Part shown: in pieces, positions 19,101-27,240 of the stretch
Numbering within the stretch: position 1 is the stretch's first letter
How the letters are laid out: each line of letters starts with the position of its first letter
DNA from: Synergistaceae bacterium
GTDB lineage: Bacteria > Synergistota > Synergistia > Synergistales > Synergistaceae
Assembly (NCBI GenBank): GCA_031263445.1
Contig: JAISFV010000034.1
Span: 1-33,284, forward strand
DNA length: 33,284 bases
Direction of reading: 5' to 3'
Program-made: the position numbers and the translations under genes
Notes under the pieces: generated by a model
Databases searched by the model: none
Seen by the model: only the letters and a program-made list of their open reading frames with translations
Told to the model about the DNA's origin: nothing

Positions 19101-20159
19101 GACGTAGTCCAGCGTCGGCTCGAAACAGGCGCACGTCTTTCCCGTGACCGCGTTCGGTATCTCGTCGAGCGTGTAGCCGACGGCGATCCTCGCGGCCACT
19201 TTCGCTATCGGGTACCCTGTCGCCTTTGACGCGAGCGCTGAGGAGCGCGACACCCTGGGGTTCACCTCTATGACGGCGTACTCGAAGCTGTCGGGGTCTA
19301 GCGCGAACTGGCAGTTGCAGCCGCCCTCTATCTCCATCTCAGTGATGATGTCGAGCGCGGCGGTGCGGAGCATCTGGTACTCCATGTCGGCCAGCGTGAG
19401 GGCCGGCGCCACCACGATGCTGTCACCGGTGTGGATGCCCACTGGATCGAAGTTCTCCATGCTGCATACCGCTATGACGTTCGCCGCCGCGTCGCGCATG
19501 ACCTCGAACTCGATCTCCTTCCAGCCCGCCACGGACTTCTCCACCAGTATCTGTGTTATCGGTGACAGGCGCAGCCCGTCGCGCGCAATCTTCCGTAGGC
19601 TTCCCTCGTCCTGCGCCATGCCGCCCCCTGTCCCCCCGAGCGTGAAGGCGGGCCGCACGATCACCGGGTAGCCTGTCTCGTCCGCGAAGGCGGCGGCGGC
19701 CTCTACGTCCTCCACGACCTTCGACGGTATGACGGGCTGGCCGATCTTCATCATGGTCTCCTTGAAGAGCCTCCGGTCCTCGGCACGGTCGATCGTTTCC
19801 GGCCTTGCCCCCAGGAGCCGCACGCCGTTTCGCTCCAAGAATCCCTCCTTGGCCAGCTTCATCGCCAGCGTAAGGCCGACCTGCCCGCCCAGGGTCGGCA
19901 GGAGGCTGTCCGGCCTCTCCTTCTCTATTATCCTTTTAAGCACCGTGACCGTGAGCGGCTCGATGTAGATGGCGTCCGCCGTAGCAGAGTCGGTCATTAT
20001 CGTTGCAGGGTTCGAGTTCACCAGCACTATCTCGAGCCCGTCCTCCTTCAGGGCGCGGCAGGCCTGGGTGCCGGCGTAGTCGAATTCGGCTGCCTGGCCG
20101 ATCACTATCGGCCCGGAGCCAATCACCAGCACCCTGCGTATGTTCGGGTCAAGCGGCAT
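16110..20159 (-). CDS. carB: Carbamoyl-phosphate synthase large subunit fused to a DapF-like domain
   Basis: This is a single frame of 1349 residues. Residues 1 to about 1060 are a complete CarB: [18 protein letters not shown] at the start, two ATP-grasp halves (the second beginning near [21 protein letters not shown]), and the C-terminal MGS-like allosteric domain. Residues about 1062-1349 form a full-length diaminopimelate epimerase fold: [46 protein letters not shown]. Both catalytic cysteines are replaced: the CGNG site reads SASA (Ser1142, codon AGT) and the ACGTGAC site reads ASGSGAC (Ser1292, codon TCT). The substrate-site GND reads GKD. CPSase activity looks intact; DAP epimerase activity looks unlikely. 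The start overlaps the end of carA by 11 bases. Confidence 0.93.
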   Translation of the reverse strand: [1349 protein letters not shown]

Positions 20160-21249
20160 TTGCGCCGGCCCCCCCGTCCATCAGGCGCATGAAGCGGTCG
20201 AAGAGGAACGCCGTGTCCCTCGGCCCGGCTGCGGCCTCCGGGTGGAACTGCACGGTGAATGCGGGTATCGATCTGTAATCTATGCCTTCACAGGTTCCGT
20301 CGTTCGCGTTGACATACCGGATCTCGGCAATATCGCGGTCGAGGCTCCGGGGAACCACAGCGTAGCCGTGGTTCTGAGTCGTTATCGAGACGCGCCCGGT
20401 CCTCTGGTCGCGGACGGGCTGGTTCGCCCCCCTATGGCCGTACTTTAGCTTCTCGGTGGCGCCTCCCATCGCGAGCGCGAGCAACTGGTGTCCGAGGCAT
20501 ATGCCGAGCGTCGGGACGCGGCAGTCCATGAGCTTTTTCAGCTCCTTCACGATGCCGGGGTTGTCCAGGGGATCCCCTGGGCCGTTGGTCAGCATTACGC
20601 CGTCCGGCTTATAGGAGAGTATGTCGACGGCGCTCGATCTGTGCGGCGCCCTTATCACGCGGCAGCCGCGCGCGACGAGCGACCTTATGATATTCTCCTT
20701 CGCGCCGAAGTCCCATAGGACGACGACCCTGACGGTGTCCCGCCCGGAGAATACGGCGACTTCCTTGGCGGATACGCTCGCCACCGCGTCGCGGATGTGA
20801 AAGCCCTTGAGCGCTTCGAGGTCTGCCTCTTGCGGGTTTCTCGTTATTAAGCCGTTCATCGTGCCCGACTCGCGGATGACCCTGGTCAGCGCGCGGGTAT
20901 CCACGCCGCAGATCCCTGGTATGCCGCTTGCGGCCAGGAACGAACCCAGGTCGCCCTCGCTCCTGAAGTTTGACGGGCTGCGGCACCACTCCCTCACCAC
21001 GTAGCCCTTCGGCTGGGCGCAAGCGCTCTCGAAGTCAGCCGGTATCACGCCGTAATTGCCGATCATGGGGAACGTCTGAACCACAATCTGGCCGTGGTAG
21101 CTCGGATCGGTCAGCGTCTCAAGGTAGCCCGTCATCCCGGTCGTGAAGACGACCTCCCCGACAGCCTCACCTGATTCGCTTGGAGCGCCGAACGGCGTCC
21201 CCTCGAATACCTGGCCGTTCGACAAAACCAAGTAAACAGCCTCAGCCAA
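20149..21249 (-). CDS. carA: Carbamoyl-phosphate synthase small (glutaminase) subunit
   Basis: This 366-residue protein has the CarA N-terminal domain (LSNGQVFEGTPFGA, TTGMTGYLETLTDPSY) and a class I glutamine amidotransferase domain with nucleophile Cys251 (GICLGHQ), His336 and Glu338 (FHPEAAAGP). It supplies ammonia from glutamine to CarB for pyrimidine and arginine synthesis. The start is TTG (21247-21249) with a strong AAGGAGGAG a few bases upstream and no in-frame ATG nearby. Its stop codon lies inside the beginning of carB. It appears to head a five-gene minus-strand operon. Confidence 0.97.
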   Translation of the reverse strand: MAEAVYLVLSNGQVFEGTPFGAPSESGEAVGEVVFTTGMTGYLETLTDPSYHGQIVVQTFPMIGNYGVIPADFESACAQPKGYVVREWCRSPSNFRSEGDLGSFLAASGIPGICGVDTRALTRVIRESGTMNGLITRNPQEADLEALKGFHIRDAVASVSAKEVAVFSGRDTVRVVVLWDFGAKENIIRSLVARGCRVIRAPHRSSAVDILSYKPDGVMLTNGPGDPLDNPGIVKELKKLMDCRVPTLGICLGHQLLALAMGGATEKLKYGHRGANQPVRDQRTGRVSITTQNHGYAVVPRSLDRDIAEIRYVNANDGTCEGIDYRSIPAFTVQFHPEAAAGPRDTAFLFDRFMRLMDGGAGANAA

Positions 21250-21345
21250 TAGAACTCCTCCTTAATTTTAGTTCATTAGTTCAATTTATTATGCCCAATA
21301 TTTTACCATTTAATTTGCAAACGCGTCCATTATCCGGGCGTAAAT

Positions 21346-23979
21346 CTATACGCCCTGCTTTAAATGGTCGTTCCATACCCGGACGGTATTTTTACCGCTG
21401 CGTTTGGCTTCGTACATGGCGTCGTCGGAAAAGCGCACGGAGGCGTTGTAGTGTTTCCCGGGGTGCAGCTCGGCCATCCCGGCTGACACGGTAACTTTTA
21501 TGACCTTCTCCGTGCCTTTTATGCGCACTGCGGAGGCCTCCACGGCCCTGACTATCGCCCAGACGCGCTCTTTCGCGGCTTCGATGCCAGGGCAGTCCAG
21601 CATCACCAGGAACTCCTCGCCGCCCCAGCGTGCGGTCGCCCCGTCCGTGTCCACGGTGTCCTTGATTATCGACGCGACGTTCTTCAGCACCTCGTCGCCG
21701 GCGTCATGCCCGTAAGAGTCGTTCACCTTCTTGAAGTCATCTATGTCTATCATGACGACGAACGCCTGCCCCGTGCCGTCCGCGAGATCCCCGCACTTCT
21801 GGAGGAGCTTGTCGTTCATCGCCTGCCTCGTGAGCAGCTTCGAGAGAAAATCCGTCGAGACCGCGGAGCTGAGCGTGTTGAGGCGGTCTATTTCGTCCGT
21901 CGCGTCCTGTAAGCACTCCATAAACTCGTTATCGCTCAGGTAGTGGAGGTAACGCCTATAGTGTAGCCTCTGGCCGCTCTTCGGGGATATCAGCGTTTTC
22001 TGGGACACCGTCATGTCGATGCCTTTGTCCTTCATGTATCCCATCTCGGCAATGTATTCCGAACGCAAGTCCCTGCCGATCACCTTGGACATTTCGTCGA
22101 TGCTGTTTTCCCTGCCTTTCAGCTCGAACCCCCAGTTCCTGAATATGGGGTTGTCGCCTTTGCTGATGATCCTCCCGGTCTTGAGGTTGCCCCATATCAG
22201 GTCAAACGTCTGCTGTTTCATTATCAGCCGGGATATCTGCCTGTCATACCTGGACAGGCGGTTGAAGGAGTAGAGCACCATTGTCAGCATGACGGCGCCG
22301 AGGATCGCGACTGCCTGCAATATGCTCCTGCGAGACTCGCGGAACCTGATGTAGTCCGATTTATAGCGGTCGGAAAGGTGCCTCCACCCGCTGAGCGAGT
22401 TTGGGTAAAGCGCCTGGTGCAACATCACTGCCTCGTTATACAGCTTGTTCAGCACCTCGTTTTGCGTACCGCACATCACCTTCACCCAGACCAGTGCCTG
22501 CGTGTCGTCGAATTCGCGCAGGTCGTAGTCTTTCAGGATCGTATATTGATAATTGAACGTCATCTCGCTCATGAACGCCACGTCAACCTGGCCGTTTCTG
22601 AGGGCGTCCAGCAGGGCCGCGCGTGAACTGTAGATCTTGTTGTGGCGCCTCTCAGGCGCGTCATCCCAGTCGATGTACGTGAGGCCGTTCAGCGTCGTGC
22701 CGACGACGGCTTCCTCGATGTCCTTCTTCGTGTCCCTGTACGCGTAAGCTCTGATGTTGTCGCCCCATATAGGCAGCGAGTACGTCAGGCCGTGATCGCG
22801 CGTGAGCTCGTGCGTGTACGCGTCCAGCGCGAAATGAGTGCGCCCTGATCGGATCTGATCCGCAGTGGATGAGGGGCTCGCGCCGGAGCTGCCGATATCC
22901 TGAATGATGATCGGTATCCCCGTCAGGTCTTCAAAAACGCCGTTTATTTCGAGCATGAACCCCTTGCGCCCGCCTCTTTCGACAAAGCTCAGCGGATACA
23001 TGTCGCCGCCGTCGATCATCCTGATCTCCTGGTAACGCTCCCTGACGGACGCTATATCCAGGGCGTGTCGCCTTCTGGCCGCGTCCAGTATCGCGTCTCT
23101 TCTGGCCTCTTCGATGGATTCTTTCAAGGCGGGTCCGGAGGGCGAGTCCAAGAAGCGGTTCAGTATGTCGATGAGCGGGGCCAAGCCCTCGTTCATCGTA
23201 ATGAGGTACTGCTCCGCGTTGAAATTCTGGTCGGCGAACTCGTGCCTCACGCCTGGAAAGTTTATGATCTCGATCTCGGTGTTGTTGAACGCCAGGACGC
23301 AGTCGACATCCCCGCTTCGGAGGGCGTCCAATAGCGCCGGCATGGAGTCGAAATGCACGGCCTTCCCGTTGGGGTATAGGTATGAGGCCAGCCCGTCCCT
23401 CATGATATTCTCGGTCAGGAGGCCGACTCTTTTGCCGCTGAGGGCGAGTTCGTTCCCGATGGGGCGTCCGACCGTGCTGACGATCTGCGCGCTGTTGCGG
23501 AATACTGGGACGCTCGTGATATATTTCCGCCTCTTCTCCTCCGAGAGGGAGACGAACCCGAACAAGTCGGCCGACTGGTCATCGACGGCTGCGAAGGCGT
23601 CTCTCCAGGCGACTTTGCGCAACTCTGTCTCGATGCCGAGCTCTTTGCGCATGAATCCGACTATGGGTACGAGCATACCCTGCCCCGCCTTCCCGTCGTC
23701 CGAATAGAGCAAGTCAAAAGAGTACGCGAGGACGAGAGGCTTCCCGCGAATGGAGGCCAGGTAATCCTTTTCAGGCCCTGTAAGGCTGAAAGGCGCCGCA
23801 GACGCGGGCCTGGCCGCGAGAACGGACACCAGCAGGATCGCCGCCAAGGGAACCTGGAACCGTCGCGCCCGCCTGAGCCAAACCTTCTCCTGTTTCATCT
23901 GATATATCGCGCCAATCGCTTCGCCTAGCGCGTGAGGCACTCGTGCCAAGAATGAACGAATGTGTTTTGCCCGATTCAT
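21346..23979 (-). CDS. Diguanylate cyclase with two periplasmic binding domains
   Basis: This 877-residue membrane protein has a TM or signal helix at about 42-62, then two tandem solute-binding (family 3-like) domains outside the membrane, about 75-300 and 320-545. A second TM helix lies at about 552-572, a linker of roughly 130 residues follows, and a GGDEF domain spans about 705-870. The catalytic motif is intact (GGEEF, 786-790; DIDDFKKVNDSYGHDAGD upstream; YEAKRSGKN downstream), so cyclic-di-GMP synthesis is expected. The product-inhibition RxxD is absent at the usual position before GGEEF. The binding domains suggest control by an external small ligand, perhaps an amino acid. The ATG has GAGGA 8 bases upstream. 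It diverges from an HD-GYP gene. Confidence 0.9.
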   Translation of the reverse strand: MNRAKHIRSFLARVPHALGEAIGAIYQMKQEKVWLRRARRFQVPLAAILLVSVLAARPASAAPFSLTGPEKDYLASIRGKPLVLAYSFDLLYSDDGKAGQGMLVPIVGFMRKELGIETELRKVAWRDAFAAVDDQSADLFGFVSLSEEKRRKYITSVPVFRNSAQIVSTVGRPIGNELALSGKRVGLLTENIMRDGLASYLYPNGKAVHFDSMPALLDALRSGDVDCVLAFNNTEIEIINFPGVRHEFADQNFNAEQYLITMNEGLAPLIDILNRFLDSPSGPALKESIEEARRDAILDAARRRHALDIASVRERYQEIRMIDGGDMYPLSFVERGGRKGFMLEINGVFEDLTGIPIIIQDIGSSGASPSSTADQIRSGRTHFALDAYTHELTRDHGLTYSLPIWGDNIRAYAYRDTKKDIEEAVVGTTLNGLTYIDWDDAPERRHNKIYSSRAALLDALRNGQVDVAFMSEMTFNYQYTILKDYDLREFDDTQALVWVKVMCGTQNEVLNKLYNEAVMLHQALYPNSLSGWRHLSDRYKSDYIRFRESRRSILQAVAILGAVMLTMVLYSFNRLSRYDRQISRLIMKQQTFDLIWGNLKTGRIISKGDNPIFRNWGFELKGRENSIDEMSKVIGRDLRSEYIAEMGYMKDKGIDMTVSQKTLISPKSGQRLHYRRYLHYLSDNEFMECLQDATDEIDRLNTLSSAVSTDFLSKLLTRQAMNDKLLQKCGDLADGTGQAFVVMIDIDDFKKVNDSYGHDAGDEVLKNVASIIKDTVDTDGATARWGGEEFLVMLDCPGIEAAKERVWAIVRAVEASAVRIKGTEKVIKVTVSAGMAELHPGKHYNASVRFSDDAMYEAKRSGKNTVRVWNDHLKQGV

Positions 23980-24367
23980 TTAATTTTCCTCGTCTCCTGG
24001 GGTGGCAGGATTTCCAGGTCATACTCTCATACCTGATCCACCGCAGTGTTTTTCTGAGTATATCCTCGAATTAGCCTATTGTACATCCTGATATTATGAA
24101 AGAATCACCTATTCCTTTTTAAAAAAATTGAAAATGGCTTCATGATTATGCCAGAGATGTCTCAAGGACAGGCATTTAGGACATGCTGATTAAGAAAATG
24201 CCGGTTATTGGCAAAGCGATATTTTATAATTTAAGAAGGCAGGTGTGCCGTTTACGTGAAACACAATATGATACTTGATTTTATCGAGTTTGCGGAGTAT
24301 TCTGATAGATGACTATAGGTGCTGGCTGGATAAGCGGCACTGGGTATTCGGGCGTTTGGAGGATGCG
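23980..24367. other. Intergenic region between the divergent GGDEF and HD-GYP genes
   Basis: This 388-base AT-richer stretch has no convincing gene. It must carry promoters for both flanking genes. The best element is TATAAT on the plus strand (24225-24230), without a good -35. GCTGATTAA at 24185-24193 resembles the end of the dispersed palindromic repeat (10877 and 12749) and may be a decayed copy. Confidence 0.5.
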
Positions 24368-25546
24368 ATGTCTCTCTCTAAAATGATAAAGGTCCCAATA
24401 GATATGCTGGATTCCTGCGATGGCGTGGTAGCGAGGGAAGTGGTTGCGCCTGACGGCGTCGTGATGCTCCCGGTCGGCGTCGATATAAGCCTTTTCGAGG
24501 CATCTATTGGTCTGCTCATCAAAAAAATGAGGGACTGCGGCATCGAATACGTCTACATAAACCCCCCGCAACAGCTCTCCGAAGACGACATAGAAGAAAT
24601 ACTGCAAAAAGTATACTCCGACGACGACCTGCTCATAGACAAGCAGAAGGCCAGGGACGTAGTAAAGCACGTGGACAACGTTTTCAACAATATCCGGGCC
24701 GAGGACGACATAAGGCCGGAGATGGTGGACGCCATGACGAACATGGGCTCTTCGCTGACGGAGGATCTGCTGCGCAACCCGTCCGTGACGCTCTCGCTGG
24801 GGCAGGTCAAGGCTGCGGACGAGTATACGTTCGTCCACTCATTCAACGTGGCCGTCCTCACTGGCTACCTGGCCAACAAGCTCCACCCGGGCGACGAGCA
24901 ATACCTCCAAAAGATGGTCCTGGGCGGGCTCATGCATGACCTCGGCAAGGCCAAGATACCCCTCGATATCCTCAACAAGCCGGCCCCGCTCTCCAAGGAC
25001 GAATTTGCTCAGATGCGGCGGCACCCGGAGATCGGGGTCAGTCTCGCCGTGAAGTCAGGCGTAAAGGATCATGACATACTGGGTATAATAGGGGGGCATC
25101 ATGAAAAGTGGGGCGGCAAGGGATACCCAAACAAGCGCAAGGGCAAGGAGATCCCGGAGGTCGCGCGGATCGCGGCGGTGGCCGACGTGTTCGACGCGCT
25201 CACGGCGCGGCGCGTCTACAAGAACGCGATGCCGTCACGTGACGCGGTGACGCTGATCCTGAACGACGTCGGCACCCACTTCGACCCGAAGGTAGCGCGG
25301 GCCATGCTGGTCAGCCTCGGGCTCTATCCGCCTGGCTCCATCGTGTCGCTGTCCGACGGGCGGGTAGGGGTAGTCATCTCGGGCGGGGGCAGGGATCTCG
25401 TCCGGCCCGTCGTGATGCTGGTTGATCCGAAGAGCAAGAAGGATACTAACGGCGGCGTCCCGACTTTCATAGACCTGAAAAACGAAAAGTCGCTCTGCAT
25501 CACCAGCTATATAGGACAGGGCGACAAGAGAGAGCTCGGGATATGA
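24368..25546 (+). CDS. HD-GYP domain protein (putative cyclic-di-GMP phosphodiesterase)
   Basis: In this 392-residue soluble protein, residues 1-120 match the N-terminal domain often paired with HD-GYP (MIKVPIDMLDSCDGVVAREV). The HD-GYP domain follows: His157, His190-Asp191 (MHDLGKAKIP), His219 (RRHPEIG), His244-His245 (GGHHEKW), GYP at 252-254, and Asp273 (VADVFDALT). All metal ligands are present, but the usual HHExxDGxGYP reads HHEKWGGKGYP, with Gly for Asp. Such enzymes hydrolyse cyclic-di-GMP to pGpG or GMP. ATG 24368 is chosen because GGAGG lies 5 bases upstream; the frame stays open further back without an SD. It is divergent from the GGDEF gene, suggesting paired control of the messenger. 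Confidence 0.9.
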   Translation: MSLSKMIKVPIDMLDSCDGVVAREVVAPDGVVMLPVGVDISLFEASIGLLIKKMRDCGIEYVYINPPQQLSEDDIEEILQKVYSDDDLLIDKQKARDVVKHVDNVFNNIRAEDDIRPEMVDAMTNMGSSLTEDLLRNPSVTLSLGQVKAADEYTFVHSFNVAVLTGYLANKLHPGDEQYLQKMVLGGLMHDLGKAKIPLDILNKPAPLSKDEFAQMRRHPEIGVSLAVKSGVKDHDILGIIGGHHEKWGGKGYPNKRKGKEIPEVARIAAVADVFDALTARRVYKNAMPSRDAVTLILNDVGTHFDPKVARAMLVSLGLYPPGSIVSLSDGRVGVVISGGGRDLVRPVVMLVDPKSKKDTNGGVPTFIDLKNEKSLCITSYIGQGDKRELGI

Positions 25547-25571
25547 GGAAGCGGCCCGCTGGGCCGCTTCC
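25547..25571 (+). terminator. Strong stem-loop directly after the HD-GYP gene
   Basis: A perfect 11-base stem, GGAAGCGGCCC (25547-25557) with its complement (25561-25571) around a three-base loop, starts at the base after the stop codon. No T-run follows, so it may act as a transcript-end stabiliser or a non-canonical terminator. Confidence 0.6.
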
Positions 25572-25574
25572 TAG

Positions 25575-25613
25575 CCAGGTGCCTGAATGGCGAATGTTTA
25601 AACCTAGGGAACC
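25575..25613 (+). repeat. GATGCC-type dispersed repeat, degenerate copy
   Basis: CAGGTGCCTGAATGGCGAA followed by TGTTTAAACC resembles the units at 26344, 27544 and 31305 (consensus TCAGATGCC, then GGCGAGGATTTAAACC). A small inverted repeat ACGGCA-AAA-TGCCGT follows just downstream (around 25623-25637) and may serve as the rubrerythrin terminator on the minus strand. Confidence 0.4.
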
Positions 25614-25664
25614 CTCTCCTAAACGGCAAAATGCCGTCTAGGTCAACAGACCGGCGCTTCCGCG

Positions 25665-26153
25665 TCAGTATTTTTTAAACGAGGAACCCTTGGCTTTGCA
25701 GATGGGGCAAATATCAGGGGCGCTGCCCTTTTCGATGTAGCCGCAGACAGGGCAGAGGTAGTACGCGGCACCCGTGTCGCTGCCTATGCCGCTCAGTGCC
25801 TCCTTGTACAGCTTCGCGTGAACCTCCTCCGCCGCCTTGGCAAGCCCGAAAATGCGGAGGGCCTGCTTCTGATCCTCGCTCTCCGCAGCCTTCTCGAAAT
25901 CCGGATACATCGTCTTGTATTCGTAGGTCTCGCCATCGACTGCCGCAGCGAGATTGGCCTTCGTGTCGCCTATCTTGCCCGCGAGTTTCAGCTCTGCCGT
26001 CGCGTGGATGTTTTCAGCGTCAGCGGCTGCCAAAAACAGCCTCGCTATATCCTTGTGCCCCTCCTGCTCCGCTACAGCCGCGAAAGCGGTGTACTTGCGG
26101 TTCGCCTGAGACTCGCCCGCGAAGCCGGCCATCAGGTTGTCGTTTGTCTTCAT
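25665..26153 (-). CDS. Rubrerythrin
   Basis: This 162-residue protein has an N-terminal ferritin-like four-helix domain with diiron Glu/His positions (GFAGESQANRKYTAFAAVAEQEGHKDIARLF, AADAENIHA, AKAAEEVHAKLY). A C-terminal rubredoxin-like Fe(Cys)4 site follows (YLCPVCGYIEKG, ICPICKAKGSSF). In anaerobes rubrerythrin reduces hydrogen peroxide using rubredoxin-derived electrons. The ATG has GGGAGG 9 bases upstream. It has its own strong promoter, overlapped by an AT-rich inverted repeat that could bind a peroxide-responsive regulator (inference). Confidence 0.95.
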   Translation of the reverse strand: MKTNDNLMAGFAGESQANRKYTAFAAVAEQEGHKDIARLFLAAADAENIHATAELKLAGKIGDTKANLAAAVDGETYEYKTMYPDFEKAAESEDQKQALRIFGLAKAAEEVHAKLYKEALSGIGSDTGAAYYLCPVCGYIEKGSAPDICPICKAKGSSFKKY

Positions 26154-26204
26154 GATAAAAAACCTCCCACTCTTTTTTGCATATCTAAACCACCCGATCT
26201 ATTT

Positions 26205-26245
26205 TAAAATCATTTCAATTTTAGCTGTCTTTCCTTTCCTGTCAA
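26205..26245 (-). promoter_or_regulatory. Rubrerythrin promoter with overlapping inverted repeat
   Basis: On the minus strand a perfect -35 TTGACA (26240-26245) and -10 TAAAAT (26218-26223) are 16 bases apart. The -10 is one arm of TAAAAT-N7-ATTTTA (26205-26223), placed where a repressor would block polymerase. PerR- or Fur-type binding is only a suggestion; the repeat is not an exact match to a known box. Confidence 0.7.
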
Positions 26246-26343
26246 GCCCCCGTTGAAAATCATCAGCTTAACTGCTGAGTCGTCCCAGACTGCCAGCCCG
26301 AACTTCCCAGCCCGCTGCTCACTCCGTGAGCCGGGTCCAAAAT

Positions 26344-26385
26344 GCGTATTTATCGTCAGATGCCAGAGGGGCGAGGATTTAAAAA
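26344..26385 (+). repeat. GATGCC-type dispersed repeat, copy A
   Basis: TTTATCGTCAGATGCCAGAG followed by GGGCGAGGATTTAAA matches the units near 27544 and 31305. It lies between rubrerythrin and the M48 peptidase gene. Just upstream a hairpin (GCTCAC-TCC-GTGAGC, 26317-26331, extended by CCCG and CGGG) has no T-run. Confidence 0.55.
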
Positions 26386-26434
26386 ACACCTGTCCTGGGC
26401 TGATTCGCTAGCTGGACAGCCGTGTCAGCGCCGA

Positions 26435-27133
26435 TTATTTGCCCGCGTCGCCTGAGAGGGGAGTTTCGCTTTTTTTTACCTCCGGGATGACGATATCCGG
26501 ATCCCTGTCCAGTATCCGTTCCTTTATGTGCCTCAGCCTCCGCCCGTCCGGCGGGTGCGAGTTGAAGCCGGATGGCTCTGTCTTGCCGCCGAAGAGCGCC
26601 AGGCGCTCCAGCGACGTGTACAGGCCAGTCGGGTCCCTGTCTCCCTTGAACGCGAGGTCAACAGCGAAGTCGTCGGCCTCGACCTCCTGTTCCCTGCTGA
26701 AACCGGCGGTTGCGAGTTCAGCCGCCATGCCCACAGCCGCTTTGCCAACAGTGTTGTCTCCCAAGACCTTGCCCAGGAGAATACTGGCTATCCCTACGCC
26801 CGTAGCGTTGCTGACCCTGCCCGAATAGTGCTTCAGGACAGCGTGGCCGGCTTCATGGGAGAGTACGCCGAAGATTTCTTCCTCCCTCGCAAGGATTTTC
26901 ATCAGCGCCCGGGTCACGGTCACCGATTTCCCGGCTGTGACCCATGCGTTCGGCGAATCGCTTTCCTCTATCGAGAGCGGCAGCGGCGTTATCCCCGCAA
27001 TCCGGCAGACATCCGCCCAGGCGTTTCTCACCGCCCTCTCCGAAACGTTTGCGGACGCGGCGCTGCATGAAATGGCCAAGGCTAGGAGCGAAAGGGACGC
27101 TGCCGCGAGTGTTTTCCAAAAATATCTGCGCAC
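26435..27133 (-). CDS. M48-family zinc metallopeptidase, exported (possible lipoprotein)
   Basis: In this 232-residue protein an N-terminal signal sequence (WKTLAAASLSLLALAISCSAAS) contains a loose lipobox before Cys23, so the mature protein may be lipid-anchored. The zinc motif HEAGH (His93, Glu94, His97) and the downstream REQEVEADDFAVD, which supplies the third ligand, define family M48 (HtpX/BepA/LoiP-like). There are no multiple TM helices, so it resembles the periplasmic quality-control members. The start is GTG 27131-27133, because GAGGTGA (27142-27148) lies 8 bases upstream; a GTG four codons earlier overlaps that SD. It is divergent from feoA, and both promoters are visible. Confidence 0.88.
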   Translation of the reverse strand: MRRYFWKTLAAASLSLLALAISCSAASANVSERAVRNAWADVCRIAGITPLPLSIEESDSPNAWVTAGKSVTVTRALMKILAREEEIFGVLSHEAGHAVLKHYSGRVSNATGVGIASILLGKVLGDNTVGKAAVGMAAELATAGFSREQEVEADDFAVDLAFKGDRDPTGLYTSLERLALFGGKTEPSGFNSHPPDGRRLRHIKERILDRDPDIVIPEVKKSETPLSGDAGK

Positions 27134-27176
27134 TGTCGTTGTCACCTCGCTTTTTCTGATGAGATCTCTCTATGGG

Positions 27177-27205
27177 ATTGTATTGTAAAAACTAAAAAGA
27201 TTCAA
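27177..27205 (-). promoter_or_regulatory. Promoter of the M48 peptidase gene
   Basis: On the minus strand, -35 TTGAAT (27200-27205), a 17-base spacer and -10 TACAAT (27177-27182) lie about 45 bases before the GTG start. Confidence 0.6.
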
Positions 27206-27240
27206 CGCGAATTCCCGAAACATGGATAAGTTTGCAACAC

